Assembly: GCA_964564675.1 (NCBI GenBank)
Contig: CAZMBI010000001.1
Location: 1-64,000, forward strand
Reading direction: 5' to 3'
DNA: 64,000 nucleotides
From: CAZMBI01 sp964564675
GTDB taxonomy: Bacteria > Pseudomonadota > Alphaproteobacteria > Rickettsiales > UBA3002
Shown: piece by piece, positions 61,726 to 64,000 of the stretch
How the letters are laid out: each line of letters starts with the position of its first letter
Position numbering within the stretch: position 1 is the stretch's first letter
Notes under the pieces: model-generated
Database searches by the model: none
Seen by the model: only the letters and a program-made list of their open reading frames with translations
Told to the model about the DNA's origin: nothing
Made by a program: the position numbers and the translations under genes

Positions 61726-62466
61726 ATGACGGAAGCGCAGCCCGATATCACACCCCGGCCGCATTATAAACGGGTCTTGATCAAGGTCTCCGGCGAGGCG
61801 CTGATGGGTGATCGCCCGTTCGGGCAGGACCTGGATACGCTGCAGCTTATATCCAATGATATTCAGGCGGTCACCGAACTGGGCGTGCAGGTGTGTATTG
61901 TTGTCGGCGGCGGCAATATCTTTCGCGGCATGTCCGGCGCCGCCCAGGGGATGGATCGCTCCAGCGCCGATTATATGGGGATGCTTGCCACCGTACTCAA
62001 TGCGCTGGCCCTGCAAAACGTAATGGAAAAAAGCGGGCTGGAAACGCGGGTGCTCTCAGCCATGACCATCCAGGAAGTGTGCGAGCCCTATATCCGCCGC
62101 CGTGCCATCCGCCATATGGAGCGCGGTCGCGTGGTGATTTTCGCCGCCGGCACCGGCAATCCGTTTTTCACCACCGATACCGCCGCCGCACTGCGCGCCT
62201 CGGAAATGAATTGCGACGCGCTGATGAAAGGCACGCAGGTGGACGGTGTCTACGACCAGGACCCCAACAGCCATGCGGACGCCAATCGCTTTGACACGCT
62301 GAGCTATCATGAGGTGCTGACGCGGGATCTGAAAGTGATGGACGCCGCCGCCATTTCTCTTTCGCGGGAAAACCAGATTCCGATTCTGGTGTTCTCTCTG
62401 AAAGATCGGGGCGCCTTCGCCCGTGTGGTGTGCGGCGAAGGAACATTTACCATTATTAAAGATTAA
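61726..62466 (+). CDS. pyrH: Uridylate kinase PyrH
   Basis: UMP to UDP, 246 residues. Blocks: YKRVLIKVSGEALMGDRPFG, IVVGGGNIFRGMSGAAQGMDRSSADYMGMLATVLNALAL, RAIRHMERGRVVIFAAGTGNPFFTTDTAAALRA, GVYDQDPNSHADA. Standard pyrH-frr-uppS-cdsA order follows. rpsB and tsf, usual upstream neighbours, are replaced here by the PG-binding-repeat gene. Confidence 0.97.
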   Translation: MTEAQPDITPRPHYKRVLIKVSGEALMGDRPFGQDLDTLQLISNDIQAVTELGVQVCIVVGGGNIFRGMSGAAQGMDRSSADYMGMLATVLNALALQNVMEKSGLETRVLSAMTIQEVCEPYIRRRAIRHMERGRVVIFAAGTGNPFFTTDTAAALRASEMNCDALMKGTQVDGVYDQDPNSHADANRFDTLSYHEVLTRDLKVMDAAAISLSRENQIPILVFSLKDRGAFARVVCGEGTFTIIKD

Positions 62467-62539
62467 GTGACAGCTTTGCGGGGTTCAGGTTCCGGCGTTG
62501 GCAAAAAGCCTGAAACCCGTACCAGACAAGGAGCCAGTT

Positions 62540-63091
62540 ATGACCGACATCAATGATCTCCGCCGCCGCATGGACGGCGCACTAAAAACCCTGCACGGCG
62601 AATTCAGTGGCCTGCGCACGGGCCGCGCCTTCAGCGGGATGCTCGACCCAGTGCAGGTGGAAGCCTATGGCACGACCATGCCGCTTAATCAGCTGGCCAG
62701 CGTCAGCACGCCCGAGGCAAGGCTGGTTACCGTCCAGGTGTGGGATAAAACCATGGTCAAAGCAGTGGAAAAGGCCATCCGTGAATCCAATCTCGGGCTA
62801 AACCCGGCGGTTGACGGGCAGAATATCCGCGTGCCGGTGCCCGAACTCTCAGAGGAGCGCCGCAGAGAACTGGTGAAAGTGGCGCATAAATACGCCGAAA
62901 ACGCCAAGATTGCCGTGCGCAATGTCCGCCGCGACGGCATGGATGCCCTGAAGAAACAGGAAAAAGACGGCGATATTTCCGAAGACGAGCATCGCCGCAA
63001 GGCCGACGAAATCCAAAAGGCCACCGATGAGTTCATAAAGAAAATCGATGACGCACTCGCCGACAAAGAAAAAGATATTATGCAAGTGTAG
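62540..63091 (+). CDS. frr: Ribosome recycling factor
   Basis: Splits post-termination ribosomes with EF-G. ATG 62540 with AAGGAGCCAGTT upstream gives the family start MTDINDLRRRMDGALKTLHG; 183 residues, as expected. SGLRTGRAFSGMLDPVQVEAYGT, TVQVWDKTMVKAVEKAIRES, GLNPAVDGQNIRVPVPELSEERRRELVK and the C-terminal helix are all present. The final TAG lies in the left arm of a 14-bp inverted repeat. Confidence 0.96.
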   Translation: MTDINDLRRRMDGALKTLHGEFSGLRTGRAFSGMLDPVQVEAYGTTMPLNQLASVSTPEARLVTVQVWDKTMVKAVEKAIRESNLGLNPAVDGQNIRVPVPELSEERRRELVKVAHKYAENAKIAVRNVRRDGMDALKKQEKDGDISEDEHRRKADEIQKATDEFIKKIDDALADKEKDIMQV

Positions 63092-63168
63092 GCATCAGGC
63101 ATCGGGTATCAGGTATCGGTTAATTTTCTGATGCCTGATGCCTGAACACTGATGCCTCACCTGAGGCA
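63090..63168. repeat. Inverted-repeat element filling the frr-uppS gap, carrying the uppS ribosome-binding site
   Basis: AGGCATCAGGCATC (63090-63103) and its perfect complement GATGCCTGATGCCT (63130-63143) form a 14-bp stem with GGTATCAGGTATCGG-like repeats in the loop; the frr stop is inside the left arm. A second perfect hairpin, TGCCTCA-CC-TGAGGCA (63153-63168), holds the GAGG that is the only Shine-Dalgarno candidate for the uppS ATG at 63172. Folding would therefore mask uppS translation. Confidence 0.75.
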
Positions 63169-63171
63169 CCG

Positions 63172-63903
63172 ATGGCCCTAATATCCGAGCAATCCGCTAC
63201 ACAGATCAGCACACCACGCCACATCGCCATTATTATGGACGGCAACGGCCGCTGGGCGCAACAGCATGGCCTGCCGCGCCGAGCCGGACATCAGCGCGGC
63301 TCCGATGCACTCAAAGCGCTGCTCGAAAACTGCCGCGGCATGGGTATTGGCTATATGACGGTTTATGCGTTCTCCTCCGAAAACTGGAATCGCTCACCCC
63401 CGGAGGTCAACGACTTAATGGACCTGATGCGATTTTACCTGCGCTGGGAAATCAAGACGCTGCATAAAAACGGCGTGCGCGTGCAGTTCATCGGCGACCG
63501 CACCACCCTCTCGCCTGATATTCAGGATGAACTGCAGGCCACCGAAGCGCTGACGGCGCGCAACAGCGCGCTGCATCTGACCGTGGCGCTCAGTTACGGC
63601 AGTCGCCAGGAGTTGATGCAGACCATCAAAACCATCGCCGTGGAAGTAGCAAGCGGCAAACTGAACCCCGATGAGATCGATGAATATACCATCCTCGCGC
63701 ATCTGGATACCGCCAACCTGCCCGATCCGGACCTGCTGATCCGTACCGGCGGCGAAAAACGCCTGAGCAATTTCCTGCTGTGGCAATCAGCGTATACGGA
63801 GTTGTATTTTACCGAAACGCTGTGGCCGGATTTCACCATCGACCATCTGCGCGCGGCAATCGAGGATTATGCCGGGCGCGAGCGCCGCTTCGGTGCACGT
63901 TAA
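63172..63903 (+). CDS. uppS: Undecaprenyl diphosphate synthase UppS
   Basis: cis-Prenyltransferase making the C55 lipid carrier for wall synthesis. 243 residues: HIAIIMDGNGRWAQQHGLPRRAGHQRG (catalytic Asp and binding Arg), LTVYAFSSENWNRS, VQFIGDRTTL, LHLTVALSYGSRQEL, DPDLLIRTGGEKRLSNFLLWQSAYTELYFT. Full length. GAGG upstream is part of a repeat hairpin. cdsA follows. Confidence 0.96.
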   Translation: MALISEQSATQISTPRHIAIIMDGNGRWAQQHGLPRRAGHQRGSDALKALLENCRGMGIGYMTVYAFSSENWNRSPPEVNDLMDLMRFYLRWEIKTLHKNGVRVQFIGDRTTLSPDIQDELQATEALTARNSALHLTVALSYGSRQELMQTIKTIAVEVASGKLNPDEIDEYTILAHLDTANLPDPDLLIRTGGEKRLSNFLLWQSAYTELYFTETLWPDFTIDHLRAAIEDYAGRERRFGAR

Positions 63904-63950
63904 CGTTATTTAGCATTGATTCCGGGCGCGTGATCTATGATAAATAATTG

Positions 63951-64000
63951 ATGCTGCAAGCCTTTACTTCGGAACTGTTAAAGCGGATCGTGCTCGGTGG
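63951..64000 (+). CDS. cdsA: Start of phosphatidate cytidylyltransferase CdsA (partial)
   Basis: ATG 63951 opens MLQAFTSELLKRIVLG, cut by the window end. CdsA proteins begin with a similar short ELxxRI(I/V) motif before the first membrane segment, and cdsA follows uppS in nearly all proteobacteria. The assignment rests mainly on that order. Confidence 0.65.
   Translation, partial: MLQAFTSELLKRIVLG

Overview
This is a GC-rich chromosomal segment of a free-living-type alphaproteobacterium. The assignment rests on gene order and gene content: lnt / small HTH regulator / metK / trmB; acnA divergent from ccmAB; mltB-rlpA-dac-tmk-holB-metG; hisZ next to purA; rpsP-rimM-trmD-rplS; pyrH-frr-uppS-cdsA; and a groESL promoter of the alphaproteobacterial RpoH type. 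No rRNA, tRNA, phage or CRISPR array was recognised. The lineage inside the class cannot be settled from the sequence alone. A chemoreceptor implies motility.

Layout. 1-8,154: tail of an unknown gene, a QueC-like PP-loop protein, metE, lnt, HTH regulator, metK-trmB. 8,414-10,422 (minus): groESL with terminator and promoter. 10,703-13,804: chemoreceptor, then a GIY-YIG gene and a palindromic repeat bracketed by direct repeats. 13,831-17,973: acnA divergent from ccmAB. 18,655-28,873: PhnP-like hydrolase, tatD, queF, glycerol-1-phosphate dehydrogenase family, then the wall/replication/translation cluster mltB to metG. 29,040-35,606: accessory block with two tandem paralogous unknown genes, queH, an 800-residue helical protein and two small unknowns. 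35,723-39,934: translation cluster and leuC. 39,938-44,788: frameshifted DUF4160 plus DUF2442, and an RND efflux pair. 44,911-52,504: hisZ, purA, a D,D-carboxypeptidase with SPOR domain, GNAT, UvrD-type helicase, AbrB/Doc toxin-antitoxin. 52,510-53,963: two unknown proteins. 54,081-63,903: purEK, mnmA, rsh, a PG-binding-repeat/M23 protein, pyrH-frr-uppS and the start of cdsA.

The most interesting observation is a putative hidden regulon. The four unknown or orphan transcription units (29,040; 34,234 minus; 53,963 minus; 59,310) are each preceded by heptamers resembling half-sites of the PHO box (CTGTCAT / CTGTCAC / CGTAAC), spaced 11 bp apart. In the two best cases a TATAAT -10 lies exactly 10 bp downstream, the architecture of PhoB-activated promoters. 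The encoded proteins have no recognisable Sec signal peptide and mostly no recognisable family. The exception, at 59,310, carries about seven peptidoglycan-binding-like repeats and an M23 LytM-type domain.

A second theme is small palindromic repeats at gene ends or inside genes. Elements overlap the last codons and stop codons of the PP-loop gene, trmB, ccmB, tmk and frr. Others appear to be read in frame inside lnt and the UvrD helicase. In the frr-uppS gap the element also carries the uppS Shine-Dalgarno sequence in a hairpin stem.
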